From: JAWKJY01 sp041393535
Lineage (GTDB): Bacteria > Actinomycetota > Thermoleophilia > Gaiellales > Gaiellaceae
DNA: 64,000 nucleotides
Direction: 5' to 3'
NCBI GenBank assembly: GCA_041393535.1
Contig: JAWKJY010000001.1
Coordinates: 434,001-498,000 of the forward strand
Shown here: positions 19,105 to 27,481 of the stretch, one piece after another
Position numbering within the stretch: position 1 is the first letter of the stretch
How the letters are laid out: the number at the start of each line of letters is the position of its first letter
The notes under the pieces: model-generated
Database searches by the model: none
Told to the model about the DNA's origin: nothing
The model's input: the letters and a program-made list of their open reading frames with translations, nothing else
Position numbers and translations under genes: made by a program

Positions 19105-19255
19105 GGCCTCGATAACAATAGCACTCGAATGAAAGAACTTCTACTCATTAGTGGTGTTCGACACCTACTGCGTCTGCTGCTCGGTCCTGACCGCTTCCTG
19201 TCCGCTGCACAGCCGCATCGTGGTCCTGTCGCGGGGCGAGTTCGGCGGCGGGAAG

Positions 19256-19301
19256 CTCGAGTGGCGCTCGGGAGGAGTGTCTCCCTGTCGCGCCACTCGA
19301 G
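19256..19301 (-). terminator. Strong hairpin after the serine-hydrolase gene
   Basis: A perfect 12-bp inverted repeat (CTCGAGTGGCGC at 19256-19267 and its complement at 19290-19301) encloses a second stem GGGAG/CTCCC. It lies 20 bp past the stop of the minus-strand serine-hydrolase gene and between oppositely transcribed units. No long T-run follows, so it may be a GC-type terminator or transcript-end structure. Confidence 0.5.
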
Positions 19302-19320
19302 CACTGTTCAGGCGCGCCTG

Positions 19321-20489
19321 TCAGTTGGTGGGGTTGGTCGCGGCGAGCGTGAGTTCGTGGACGGTCGTGTGGAGGTTGGCGCTGGCGGCTTCGAAAGTCC
19401 TCGGCTCGGTTGACGGTGCTGGCGATGGTGATGCGGCTCTTGGGGCAGTAGGTGACGCTTGAGCCCTGAAGCCCTGGTGGCCGTAGCAGGTCTCGCTGCC
19501 GAGCTGGATCGCGAAGAGGCCGGGCCGAGTTGGTCGACGGCGGTGGGGTGGGCGGCGCCGCGCATCGCCCTGAGGCTGGCGGGCCTGGCGAGGACGTGGC
19601 CGGTGAGGAGGGCGCGGTAGAAGCGGGCGAGGTCGTCGAGGGTCGAGACGAGGCCGCCGCTGCCGTAGAGGTCGAAGGATGGGTCGAGGGCCCAGGAGTC
19701 GGCGGTGGCGAGGTACTGGTGCATGCGAGGGTGGTGGCGCCGCGGGCGGCTCGAGCGTCTCGGGTAGGTGTGGTCGAGGCCGAGCTGGTCGAGGCTCAAG
19801 AGCGTCCGGTAGGCGTGCGGCTGAAGGCCGCTCGCGCGTTCGATGGTCTCGCCGAGCAGGTAGCCGGTGTCGGAGTAGTGGAACGAGCTGCCGGGTGCGC
19901 CGAGTGGGTCGTCGTGGGTGGTGGCGAAGCGGATCTGCTCGGCAGGTCCGCGGTGTCGTGGCTGGGCCGCGACGGATGCCAGGTAGGCGGGGTCGGATGC
20001 GAAGTCGGCGATGCCGCTCGTGTGCTGAAGCAGCATCGGAGCGTGATCGCGTGCGGGTCGTAGTCGTCGTCGCGTAGGAGCGCGAGGGTCGGCAGGGAGA
20101 GGTGGCGGTCGATCGGGTCGTCGAGGGCGAGGGCGCCCCTCTCGGCGAGGCCGGAGGATGGCTGCTGCCGTGAACGTCTTGGTGATGCTCGCGATGCGGA
20201 AGGCGCGCGGTCGGGGCGAGCCGCGTGTGGGCTTCGCGGTCGGCGACGCCGACGGCGCCCGCGTAGAAGCCCGGGGCGCGCGACGAGCGCGACGCCGGGG
20301 AAGCTCGGGTTGGCGCGCAGGGTGGCTCGGATCGTCTGCCGCAGGCGCGAGGGCAGGGGTCGAGGTGGCGTCCGCCTCCGGCCGTGCCGTCGCGTGGGCG
20401 CTCGGTGTTGCGAGCGCGAGGCGAGCGCCGACCGCGCAGGCGGCGAGGGTGAGGGCGAGCGGGAGCCGCCTCGGGCGTGCGAGGTGCAT
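19321..20489 (-). pseudogene. Serine hydrolase (beta-lactamase/D-Ala-D-Ala carboxypeptidase family), several frameshifts
   Basis: Fragments in different frames read as a secreted class C-type serine hydrolase. There is an N-terminal hydrophobic segment, R-I-A-S-I-T-K-T-F-T-A-A-A (the S-x-x-K active site), L-L-Q-H-T-S-G-I, and H-Y-S-D-T-G-Y-L-L-G-E (the Y-x-N position). The C-terminal part (L-F-A-I-Q-L-G, then a tail ending at 19321) is again in another frame. At least four breaks are needed, and the length fits single-base losses. It follows a small membrane protein and a two-component system on the same strand. Confidence 0.6.
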
Positions 20490-20534
20490 CGTGGTGTCCT
20501 TTCGGTGGCGTGTGGTGCGGGTGCCCGGCCAGCG

Positions 20535-20927
20535 TCAGCGGCGGGGGATCGGACGCTCGCTCGAGCAGCTCGGACGAGGCCCAGGTGCAGTGCGTGCGGC
20601 AGCCAGGAGCATCAGCGCCGTCGCGAAGCCGGCGATCGCGGTCGCGAGCAGGACAGGGCGAGCACGCGGGGACCCGATCGCCGCGAGCAGCGCGCCGGCG
20701 AGCGCGATGACGATGGTGGCGAGGGTGAGGCAGCCGCCGACCGCTGTGACGACGGTGATGCCGCGCGGCAGGTCGGTGGTGATCGAGAAGACGTCGACGA
20801 GGCCGCCGAGGTCGAGCTGGGCGAGGCCGAGTGGTACGGCGGCCGTCGCTCCGAGCAGCGCGAGGGCTGCGGCTGCGGGGCGGGCGACGGCTGCGCCGGC
20901 GAGCGTTGTCGGGCTGTGCGTGATCAT
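20535..20927 (-). CDS. Small membrane protein
   Basis: A 130-residue hydrophobic protein with about three membrane segments (around residues 17-40, 53-80 and 88-112). No family is recognised. It sits 86 bp after the response regulator and 45 bp before the serine hydrolase on the same strand, so it probably belongs to their operon. The end (P-R-P-S-C-S-S-E-R-P) is polar. Confidence 0.5.
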   Translation of the reverse strand: MITHSPTTLAGAAVARPAAAALALLGATAAVPLGLAQLDLGGLVDVFSITTDLPRGITVVTAVGGCLTLATIVIALAGALLAAIGSPRARPVLLATAIAGFATALMLLAAARTAPGPRPSCSSERPIPRR

Positions 20928-21013
20928 GCGCGCAGTCTCCTGCGCGGCGGTGCCCGGTGGTAGCCGGCGGGTGGCCGTCGCGGCTGCCGGCTGGTGGTAC
21001 TCGCGTCCGGGGG

Positions 21014-21673
21014 CTAGCGCGCGTCGAGGTAGCGGAGCACGGCGAGCACGCGGCGGTGGTCGTCGGCGCCGGCCGGGATCGCGAGTTTGCCCATCAGGCT
21101 CCTGACGTGCTTCTCCACGGTGTGCTCGGTGATCCAGAGGCGTTCGCCGATGGCGCGGTTCGTGCGTCCCTCCGCCATCAATGAGAGCACCTCGCGCTCC
21201 CGGTCGGAGAGCTCCTCGAGTGGGTCGCCGGCCCCGGCCGGACGGGCGACGAGCTGGGCGATTAGGGTCGGATCGAGTGCCGAGCCTCCCGCGGCGACGC
21301 GGCCGATCGCGTCTGTCAGCTCGGCGAGGTGGGCGACTCGCTCCTTGAGCAGGTAGCCGACGCCCTCGGCCCCGTGCTGGAGCAGCTCGAGCGCGTAGGA
21401 GGGCTCGACGTGCTGGGAGAGCACGAGCACGCCGACCCCGGGCTGGCGCGTCCGGATCTCGATCGCAGCGCGCAAGCCCTCGTCGGTGTGCGTCGGGGGC
21501 ATCCGGATGTCGACGACCGCGACATCGGGCCGGACATCGTCGACGAGGCGCAGCAGCTCGTGTGCGTCCCCGGCCTGTCCGACCACGTGGAAGCCGGCCT
21601 CGGCGAGCAGCCGCGCGAGCCCCTCGCGGATCAGGACGGCGTCGTCGGCTAGGACGAGCCGCATGGCACCCAC
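21014..21673 (-). CDS. NarL/LuxR-type response regulator
   Basis: A 219-residue two-domain regulator. The receiver domain has the acidic pair D-D near residue 10, the phospho-acceptor in A-V-V-D-I-R-M-P near 56 and a conserved Lys in Y-L-L-K-E-R. The LuxR-type helix-turn-helix follows a linker: L-S-D-R-E-R-E-V-L-S-L-M-A-E-G-R-T-N, then T-V-E-K-H-V. The start overlaps the end of the histidine kinase gene by about 16-25 bp (two in-frame ATGs), so the two are a cognate pair. Confidence 0.9.
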   Translation of the reverse strand: MGAMRLVLADDAVLIREGLARLLAEAGFHVVGQAGDAHELLRLVDDVRPDVAVVDIRMPPTHTDEGLRAAIEIRTRQPGVGVLVLSQHVEPSYALELLQHGAEGVGYLLKERVAHLAELTDAIGRVAAGGSALDPTLIAQLVARPAGAGDPLEELSDREREVLSLMAEGRTNRAIGERLWITEHTVEKHVRSLMGKLAIPAGADDHRRVLAVLRYLDAR

Positions 21674-23451
21674 GCTTCCACGACCGTCCCGCCGCTCGGG
21701 CCGGCGCCCACCTCGAGGCGCCCACCGAGCGCGCCGACTCGATCGGCGAGGCCTCGCAGCCCGGAGCCGCTCGGATCCGCGCCGCCCAGGCCGTCGTCGG
21801 CGATTTGGACGCGGACGCCACCGGCCTCCTGCCGCAGTGTCAGCTCGACGCGGCCCGCCGCAGCGTGCTTGGCGGCGTTCGTCAGCGCTTCGCTGGCGAC
21901 GAAGTAGGCCGTCGCCTCGACCGCCGGCGTCAGCGCCGGCAGGGGATCGACGCTCAGGTCGGTGCGAACGGCCGACCGCTTGGCGAGCTCACGCAACGCG
22001 GGCTCGAGTCCGCGCTCGCGCAGGATTGGCGGCAGCAGCCCGTGGCTCAGCTCGCGCAGGTCGGCGAGCGCACGCTCGAGCTCTTCCTGGGCCTCGCCGA
22101 GCAACGACGAGACCTCACCGCCGGCGCGCTCTCGGGCGCGGGCGAGCCCCAGGGTCATGGCGATCGACACGAGCCGCTGCTGGGCGCCGTCGTGGAGGTC
22201 TCGCTCGAGCCGCCGCCGCTCGCGGTCACCGACCTCGACCAACCGGGCCCGGGATGCCCGCATAGTCCTCGTGGCGCGGGAGCGCAGCCGACCTGCAGCC
22301 GCTCGTTCTCGAGCGCGAGCGCAGCAGCCGCGCAGACCTGGATGCGACGAGCTCCGGGGCCTGGTCGAGGACGGGATCGTGGACGAGCGACGCGATCCGC
22401 TCGCCTCGACGTTCGACGTGGGTACCTTCGAGCGCAGCCTGGGCTCCGGCAGGGCAGCGGGGCGTCCGGCGCGGTCCACGTAGCGGCCCTGCGTCGGCAG
22501 CCAGTAGAGGACGTCCAGGCCCGGGTCGCGAAGCGTGCGCGCGAGCGACTCGGGCAGGCTCGCGGTCGATCTGCCTGCTCCGAGCTCGATCACGAGCGAT
22601 GCCACGTGCGCTCGGTCGAGGCGGCGGCGGACGAGCGCGTAGACGACGGTGAGCGGCACGAGCGCAACCAGGCCAGATAGCGCCCACCACGGGCCATCTC
22701 CGAGCGGCCCGCCGGCGATCCCGTCGACCAGCGCCACTGCCCCGACCAGGCAGAGCGACGCCCCGAGCCAGAGCACCGGAGCTGCCTGGCGGCGCAACGC
22801 CGGGCTCCCCGACCACCACCGGCGCACGAGCAGGACCAGCGCCGCCAAGCCGAGCAGCGCGCCGGCGGCGTTCTGCGCAACCTCGACGGCGTCCGCCACG
22901 TTCGGCGCGCCACCGACCAGGAGCTCGTTCGCCGGCGGCGGCGCGCAACCGTCACACGTCGGAAACGAGGGCAGCAGCATCAGCCAGGCGAGCTGCCCCG
23001 GCCCGGCCAGGACCAGCGCAAGCCCACCGATCCACCGCTCGCTCCTCGACGCGAGCCGACCGCTCGGAAACGCGAGCGTGAGCACGACCAGCCCGGCGAG
23101 CGGCAACGCACTCACCAGCCACCCGACCGTCGCCAGCCACGGCACGTCCGCGACCCGCAGGAGCTGGCCCAGCCACGCGACCCCGACCAGCACGAGCACC
23201 CCGCCGACACGGTTGCGCGGCCTGAGCCGAGCGAGCGTCAGCCCGGCACCGGCGAACGCCCAGCCGATCGCGACATCCACGACCGGGCCGGCCGTCCCGA
23301 CGTCCTGGCCATGCCCAAGCGCGACCCAGCCGGCCACCAGGCCGCCCGCCACGGCAGCCACCCCGACCAACCACACCCGGCCGCTTCCCACGCAGAGCAT
23401 CCTCCCCGATCCGCGCCGCAGATGGAATGCCGGCCAGCCGTACCCCTGCAC
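21649..23451 (-). CDS. Sensor histidine kinase (HisKA_3, NarX/LiaS type)
   Basis: An approximately 600-residue kinase. The first 260 residues hold six to eight membrane segments. The phosphorylation helix reads R-R-R-L-E-R-D-L-H-D-G-A-Q-Q-R, with the His before D-G-A-Q-Q typical of HisKA_3. The ATPase domain has E-A-L-T-N-A-A-K-H-A (N box) and a D-D-G-L-G-G box. The stretch encoded by about 22240-22440 looks out of frame although no stop appears; a better reading continues G-T-H-V-E-R-R-G-E-R-I-A in another frame, so compensating shifts are likely. ATGs at 23451 and 23400 are both possible. An IS3 element ends 30 bp upstream. Confidence 0.8.
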   Translation of the reverse strand: MQGYGWPAFHLRRGSGRMLCVGSGRVWLVGVAAVAGGLVAGWVALGHGQDVGTAGPVVDVAIGWAFAGAGLTLARLRPRNRVGGVLVLVGVAWLGQLLRVADVPWLATVGWLVSALPLAGLVVLTLAFPSGRLASRSERWIGGLALVLAGPGQLAWLMLLPSFPTCDGCAPPPANELLVGGAPNVADAVEVAQNAAGALLGLAALVLLVRRWWSGSPALRRQAAPVLWLGASLCLVGAVALVDGIAGGPLGDGPWWALSGLVALVPLTVVYALVRRRLDRAHVASLVIELGAGRSTASLPESLARTLRDPGLDVLYWLPTQGRYVDRAGRPAALPEPRLRSKVPTSNVEASGSRRSSTIPSSTRPRSSSHPGLRGCCARARERAAAGRLRSRATRTMRASRARLVEVGDRERRRLERDLHDGAQQRLVSIAMTLGLARARERAGGEVSSLLGEAQEELERALADLRELSHGLLPPILRERGLEPALRELAKRSAVRTDLSVDPLPALTPAVEATAYFVASEALTNAAKHAAAGRVELTLRQEAGGVRVQIADDGLGGADPSGSGLRGLADRVGALGGRLEVGAGPSGGTVVEAWVPCGSS

Positions 23452-23481
23452 GTCGTCGCGTCGCCACGCGACCGGGGGGAC

Positions 23482-23506
23482 TGAGCTTCCCCCGTTTCGG
23501 TGGACA
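23482..23506. repeat. IS3 terminal inverted repeat, left
   Basis: 25 bp that match the right end (24746-24770) in reverse complement at 22 positions. Mismatches are the three bases after TTTC. Confidence 0.85.
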
Positions 23507-23508
23507 GG

Positions 23509-24402
23509 TTAGGGGTTGTTGATGGGGTGTCCGTCGTGGTGTTGGCTCTCGTATTCGAGGGGTGAGAGGTAGCCGAGAGTGGAGTGTCTGCGGCGGCGGT
23601 TGTACCAGGTCTCGATCCATTCGAAGACGGCGTGGCGGACGTCGTCGATCGAGCGCCAGGCCTGTCGGTTGAGCTTCTCGATCTTCATCGTTCCGATCAG
23701 GCTTTCGCACATGGCGTTGTCGAGTGCGTCGCCGACGGTGCCCATGCTGGCGACGAGGCCCTCGCTGGCGAGTCGGCGCGTGAACGCAAACGAGGTGTAC
23801 TGGGAGCCCTGGTCGGAGTGGTGGATCGCGCCGGCCGCTTGCTGCTGGCCGCGCCGCCAGATCGCCATGTCGAGGGCGTCGAGGACGAGCTCGACGGTCT
23901 TCTCGGCCCGGACGGCCCAGCCGAGGCAGAGCCGGCTGTAGGCGTCGGCGACGACCGCGATGTAGCAGGTGCCCTGCCAGGTCGTCAGCTGCGTGAAGTC
24001 CGCGACCCAGAGCCGGTCGGGCCCATCGACCGTGAAGTCGCGCCCGACGAGATCCGGGGCGAGCGGGTGCTCCTTCGCCCGCACGGTCGAGCCGCGCCGC
24101 CGCTCGGCGTGGATCGACCGGAGCCCGGCCTGGCGCATCAGCCGGGCGACGCGCTTCTCGCCGACCCGCATACCGTGGCCGAGCTTCAGCTCCTTGAACA
24201 CCCTCGGCGACCCATAGGTCTGCTCGCTCTCCGCGAAGATGCCGCGGATCTGCTCGGTCAGCAGCCAGTCCGCGACCGCCCTGTCCGAGAGCGGCTGGCG
24301 CTGCCAGTCGTAGTAGCCGGAGCGCGTCACGCCGAGCGTCCGGCACAAGCGGGAGACGGGCTGGCGATGACTCTCCTGCTCGATCAGCCGGTACACGCTC
24401 AC
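23509..24402 (-). CDS. IS3-family transposase OrfB (DDE integrase)
   Basis: A 297-residue transposase with an rve catalytic core. The acidic triad is visible in V-A-D-F-T-Q-L (first Asp), H-S-D-Q-G-S-Q-Y (second Asp) and C-E-S-L-I-G-T-M-K (Glu, followed at the usual distance by Lys). The N-terminus Y-R-L-I-E-Q-E-S-H matches IS3 OrfB proteins. Its ATG overlaps the OrfA stop (ATGA); in this family OrfA and OrfB are often joined by ribosomal frameshifting. Confidence 0.92.
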   Translation of the reverse strand: MSVYRLIEQESHRQPVSRLCRTLGVTRSGYYDWQRQPLSDRAVADWLLTEQIRGIFAESEQTYGSPRVFKELKLGHGMRVGEKRVARLMRQAGLRSIHAERRRGSTVRAKEHPLAPDLVGRDFTVDGPDRLWVADFTQLTTWQGTCYIAVVADAYSRLCLGWAVRAEKTVELVLDALDMAIWRRGQQQAAGAIHHSDQGSQYTSFAFTRRLASEGLVASMGTVGDALDNAMCESLIGTMKIEKLNRQAWRSIDDVRHAVFEWIETWYNRRRRHSTLGYLSPLEYESQHHDGHPINNP

Positions 24403-24698
24403 CGCCGATCGGTCTCCCGCGCGAAGAAAGTCACCGCTCGCTTCAAGATCTCCCGCTCCTGCTCGAGCTCGCGCACCTGCTTACGCAGCCGGCGCAGCTC
24501 GTCACGCTCCTCGCTCGCCAGCCCGTCCCGGCGCTCACCCCGATCGAGCTGATCCTGCTTCAACCACAGCCTCAACGACTCGTAGCTCACACCGAGCTCG
24601 CCGGCCACCTCACGCACCGACCGGCCACTCGCCTTGACCAAGCTGACCGCCTCCCGCCGAAACTCCGGCGGGTACGGCCTCTGAAACCTCTGCGGCAT
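24399..24698 (-). CDS. IS3-family transposase OrfA
   Basis: A 99-residue protein with an N-terminal helix-turn-helix (Y-P-P-E-F-R-R-E-A-V-S-L-V, then S-Y-E-S-L-R-L-W-L-K-Q) and a C-terminal leucine-zipper-like coiled coil (L-R-R-L-R-K-Q-V-R-E-L-E-Q-E-R-E-I-L-K). It binds the ends of the element and precedes OrfB. Confidence 0.9.
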   Translation of the reverse strand: MPQRFQRPYPPEFRREAVSLVKASGRSVREVAGELGVSYESLRLWLKQDQLDRGERRDGLASEERDELRRLRKQVRELEQEREILKRAVTFFARETDRR

Positions 24699-24745
24699 AA
24701 CGCTCCTCCTCGCTCGCCGAACGCCATCCTCGCCAAGCGCTCGGA

Positions 24746-24770
24746 TGTCCGGAGAAACGGGGGAAGCTCA
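24746..24770. repeat. IS3 terminal inverted repeat, right
   Basis: Right end of the element, ending GGGGGAAGCTCA. It marks the boundary 48 bp upstream of the OrfA start codon. Confidence 0.85.
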
Positions 24771-24861
24771 CTGCTCGCGATGGTGAACCCCTGACTGCCC
24801 GCACCGTGGCCGCGGGGCCGCTGACTCGTCTCGCCCCTCCAACCACGAGGTTGCCACCCCT

Positions 24862-25129
24862 GGTCGGTCTTCCGGACCGGCGAGGTCGGATCATCTCGAA
24901 GAGCGCGCGTTGACCGCGGGTTCGCCCGACCGAGCTGACAAATCAGGAAACGGTCACTGACGCAGAACGCTCGCTGATCTAGCTGTATTGCAGGTACTTC
25001 GTGACGGAGCGGCGAGGGAGTCGAACCCTCCAAACGTGGGGTTGCCACGTCGGGCCGATTTTGAAGGTGGAGGCGGAAATCCCCGATTGCAGGGGGTTTA
25101 GCTGCGGTTCGTCTCGGCGTTCGCCAGCG
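24862..25129 (-). repeat. ~267-bp direct repeat copy 2 with tRNA(Sec)-like 3' half (putative att scar)
   Basis: Second copy of the repeat at 17674. The identical 65-bp core is 25003-25067. Outside the core the similarity to copies 1 and 3 is clear but imperfect, at the same overall length. It separates the toxin-antitoxin/IS segment on the left from the nitrate-respiration island on the right. It lies 92 bp from the IS3 element. Confidence 0.7.
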
Positions 25130-25393
25130 TCGCCTTCGGCGGGTTGGGCGCGGCGGGAGAGAGGCGCTCGACGTTTCGGACGCGCCGCGACAACCGGCAG
25201 TCGGCGTGGCTCACCAATGTGGCCGTCGCCGGCTGGAGGTACGTCCTCGGACCGTGGTCTGGCCATCTCCTGCTCGTGCTCGACTGGCACAGGCTGACCG
25301 CAGCGCCCGATGGCAGTCGGGCGTGAGGGCGGACCGCCTCCTCAGTGAGCGACTTCGGCCGCATCGAGCGCGGCAGGGACGCTCTGCACGAGG
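25130..25393. other. No recognisable gene between repeat copy 2 and the redoxin promoter
   Basis: Short open frames occur on both strands, but none has a good start, a ribosome site or a recognisable domain. The segment may be a remnant of the element end. Confidence 0.4.
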
Positions 25394-25432
25394 TTGACAT
25401 ACTAATAGGAATCCTATAAATAGGATTCCTAT
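25394..25432 (+). promoter_or_regulatory. Promoter with a 28-bp perfect palindromic operator, redoxin-globin-MarR operon
   Basis: A consensus -35 TTGACA (25394-25399) is followed after 15 bp by a -10 TATAAA (25415-25420). Positions 25405-25432 form a perfect palindrome: ATAGGAATCCTAT, AA, and the exact reverse complement of the first 13 bases. It covers the -10 box, the expected start point and the first two bases of the ATG at 25431. The transcript would be leaderless or nearly so, and no ribosome site is seen. A repressor bound here would block transcription fully; the MarR protein of the same operon is the obvious candidate. Confidence 0.8.
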
Positions 25433-25928
25433 GAACACCTCTCCTCATCCTGCTCCCGAGCTCGCCGTCAGCGAGTGGCTCAACACCGACGAGTCGCTCA
25501 CGCTCTCCGGGCTACGCGGGCAGGTCGTCGTGATCGAGGCGTTCCAGATGCTCTGCCCGGGCTGCGTCGCGCACGGGCTGCCACAGGCCCAGCGCGTTCA
25601 GACCGCGTTCGGGCGCGACCTCGTCGTCCTCGGGCTCCACACCGTCTTCGAGCACCACGCGGCGATGACGCCCGTCGCGCTCGCCGCCTTCCTGCACGAG
25701 TACCGCATCACGTTCCCCGTCGCCGTCGACGCCGCGGTCGCCGGCGACGGCATCCCCGAAACGATGCGGCGCTACCGCCTGCGCGGCACACCCAGCCTGC
25801 TCCTCGTCGATCGCGCCGGACGCCTGCGCGCGAACGCCTTCGAGCAGATCGACGACCTCTCCCTCGGCGCCACCCTCGCGCGCCTGATCGACGAACCCGT
25901 CCCGACCAGCAAGGAGACCGAAGCATGA
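25431..25928 (+). CDS. Redoxin/thioredoxin-like protein with CPGC motif
   Basis: A 165-residue thioredoxin-fold protein of the AhpC/TSA-redoxin (TlpA-like) type. The active site is M-L-C-P-G-C near residues 40-45, and the cis-Pro region is L-R-G-T-P-S-L-L-L-V-D near 117-127. No signal peptide is seen, so it is probably cytoplasmic. Translation starts at the edge of the palindromic operator. It overlaps the protoglobin gene by 4 bp. It probably reduces disulfides or peroxides under oxidative or nitrosative stress. Confidence 0.75.
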   Translation: MNTSPHPAPELAVSEWLNTDESLTLSGLRGQVVVIEAFQMLCPGCVAHGLPQAQRVQTAFGRDLVVLGLHTVFEHHAAMTPVALAAFLHEYRITFPVAVDAAVAGDGIPETMRRYRLRGTPSLLLVDRAGRLRANAFEQIDDLSLGATLARLIDEPVPTSKETEA

Positions 25929-26503
25929 CCACGCCCACCGGCTACACCTACGACCAGCCGCTGCCCGCCTCGCCCGTCACCACCAGCGACCTCGACCTGC
26001 TCCTCGCCACCCTGCTCTGGAACGACGCCGACTCCGCGGCGCTCCGCCAGGCCGGCGCCGTGCTGGAGCCGCAGATCGACGCCGTGCTCGACCTCTGGTA
26101 CGGCTACGTCGGCTCCCACCCCCACCTCGTCGCCTCCTTCAACGGGCCCGACGGCCAGCCCTCCGGCCCCTACCTCGCCGCCGTCCGCGAGCGCTTCGGC
26201 CAGTGGATCCGCGACCTCACCAGCCGTGAGTGGGACGCCCGCTGGCTCGCCTACCAGCACGAAATCGCCCAGCGGCACACCACCCGCATGGGCACCACCG
26301 ACCGGGTCGGCGCCGACCAGACCCACGTCCCGCTCCGCTACCTAATCGCCTTCGTCTGGCCGATCACCGCCACGATCCGCGACTTCCTCGCCGCCGGAGG
26401 CGCCACCCCCGCCGAGGTCGATGCGATGCACACCGCCTGGTTCAAGGCCGTCACCCTCACCGTCGCCCTCTGGGCACACCCCTACGACCCCGCCCGCTGG
26501 TGA
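25925..26503 (+). CDS. Protoglobin-like haem protein
   Basis: A 192-residue single-domain globin of the protoglobin/globin-sensor type. The proximal-helix region reads W-L-A-Y-Q-H-E-I-A-Q-R-H-T (about 104-116), followed by H-V-P-L-R-Y-L-I-A-F, both typical of protoglobins. The family binds O2, CO and NO; as a single domain it may bind or detoxify gas or pass a redox signal. It lies between a redoxin and a MarR regulator in one operon, with ATGA overlap to the redoxin. Confidence 0.8.
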   Translation: MTTPTGYTYDQPLPASPVTTSDLDLLLATLLWNDADSAALRQAGAVLEPQIDAVLDLWYGYVGSHPHLVASFNGPDGQPSGPYLAAVRERFGQWIRDLTSREWDARWLAYQHEIAQRHTTRMGTTDRVGADQTHVPLRYLIAFVWPITATIRDFLAAGGATPAEVDAMHTAWFKAVTLTVALWAHPYDPARW

Positions 26504-26528
26504 CCTCCCCGTCCGGGACAATGCGCCC

Positions 26529-27152
26529 GTGACCGAGCCCACCCCGCTCGACCGCAAGCTCCTCGCCGCCACCGAACGCCTCGGCCGCGCCCTCCGCGCC
26601 GCCCGCCAACAACTCGCCACCCGCCACCGCCTCTCGCTCCTCCAACTCCAGATCCTCGAACAGCTCGCCGACCAGCGACCCCGCCGCATCGGCGACCTCG
26701 CCACCGAGCTCGACGTCAGCCAACCCACCGTCAGCGACGCACTCGCCACCCTCCAGCAGAAGGGGCTCGCCACCCGAAGCCCGCACCCCAGCGACGGACG
26801 CGCCACCACCATCGCCCTCACCCCCGCCGGCACCGCCCTCGCCGAGCTCGCCGCCACCGAGCTCGCCCCCCTCCTCGCCAGCGACGAGACCACCAGCGCC
26901 GACGACCGAGCCACCACCCTCCGCGTCCTCCTCACCGAGATCGCCCGCCTCCAACACGCCGGCGTCATCACCGTCAACCGCAGCTGCCTCACCTGCCACC
27001 ACTACCAACCACCACGCACACGAACCCCCGCCCACTGCCACCTCCTCGACCAACCCCTCACCAACCACGACCTCCGCGTCGACTGCCCCGAACACGCCAG
27101 CACCGCACCCACCCGCTTCCCCGCCGGACGGCCCGCCCGACCGCAACGGTGA
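26529..27152 (+). CDS. MarR-family regulator with C-terminal Cys/His tail
   Basis: A 207-residue protein. Residues about 30-105 are a MarR winged helix: L-L-Q-L-Q-I-L-E-Q-L, I-G-D-L-A-T-E-L-D-V-S-Q-P-T-V-S-D and a wing at P-S-D-G-R-A. The C-terminus has C-L-T-C-H-H-Y, then H-C-H-L-L and D-C-P-E-H, a possible metal or iron-sulfur site. GTG start, 25 bp after the globin gene. It is the likely ligand of the palindrome at 25405-25432 and may sense redox state or NO through the Cys cluster. Metal binding is inferred from spacing only. Confidence 0.8.
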   Translation: MTEPTPLDRKLLAATERLGRALRAARQQLATRHRLSLLQLQILEQLADQRPRRIGDLATELDVSQPTVSDALATLQQKGLATRSPHPSDGRATTIALTPAGTALAELAATELAPLLASDETTSADDRATTLRVLLTEIARLQHAGVITVNRSCLTCHHYQPPRTRTPAHCHLLDQPLTNHDLRVDCPEHASTAPTRFPAGRPARPQR

Positions 27153-27481
27153 GCCGGCCCACCCGTCCTGGCCGGACATACCGTCCCGGAGCTGGCGAGG
27201 CTGCCCTCAGAGCAGAAGGCGGCTGGCCGGTAGGGGACTGATGCGGTTGGGCCCGATCGGGTGGAACCACGTCGGCCGCATGCTCATCTGGAAAGGTCGT
27301 CCAGCGGGGCACAGACTGCCGAGGGAAGCCCTCGTAGAAGGGCACGCATTGCGGGGAGTTCCAAGGCGGAGCGCCGAGGCGTGGACGGGGCCGGGTGTTG
27401 CGGGGCGATGATCGTTCGCCCTGGCGCCCGGGCCGGGGCCGGGGCCGGCGTCGGCGTTCGGCCGGCAGAGGGTCGGTACTC
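27153..27481. other. Intergenic stretch, no gene seen
   Basis: About 330 bp between convergent genes (MarR on plus, PAS protein on minus). It contains a short run of repeated GGGCC-type units near 27430-27450. No supported coding frame or clear terminator is seen. Confidence 0.4.

Larger units (their letters stand above)
23482..24770 (-). mobile_element. Complete IS3-family insertion sequence, 1289 bp
   Basis: The element has 25-bp terminal inverted repeats starting TGAGCTTCCCCCGTTTC at both ends, with three mismatches further in. It holds two overlapping transposase frames of the IS3 type. The flanking triplets (GAC on the left, CTG on the right) do not match, so no target-site duplication is visible; later change or recombination between copies could explain that. 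Insertion is just upstream of the sensor kinase. Confidence 0.9.
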
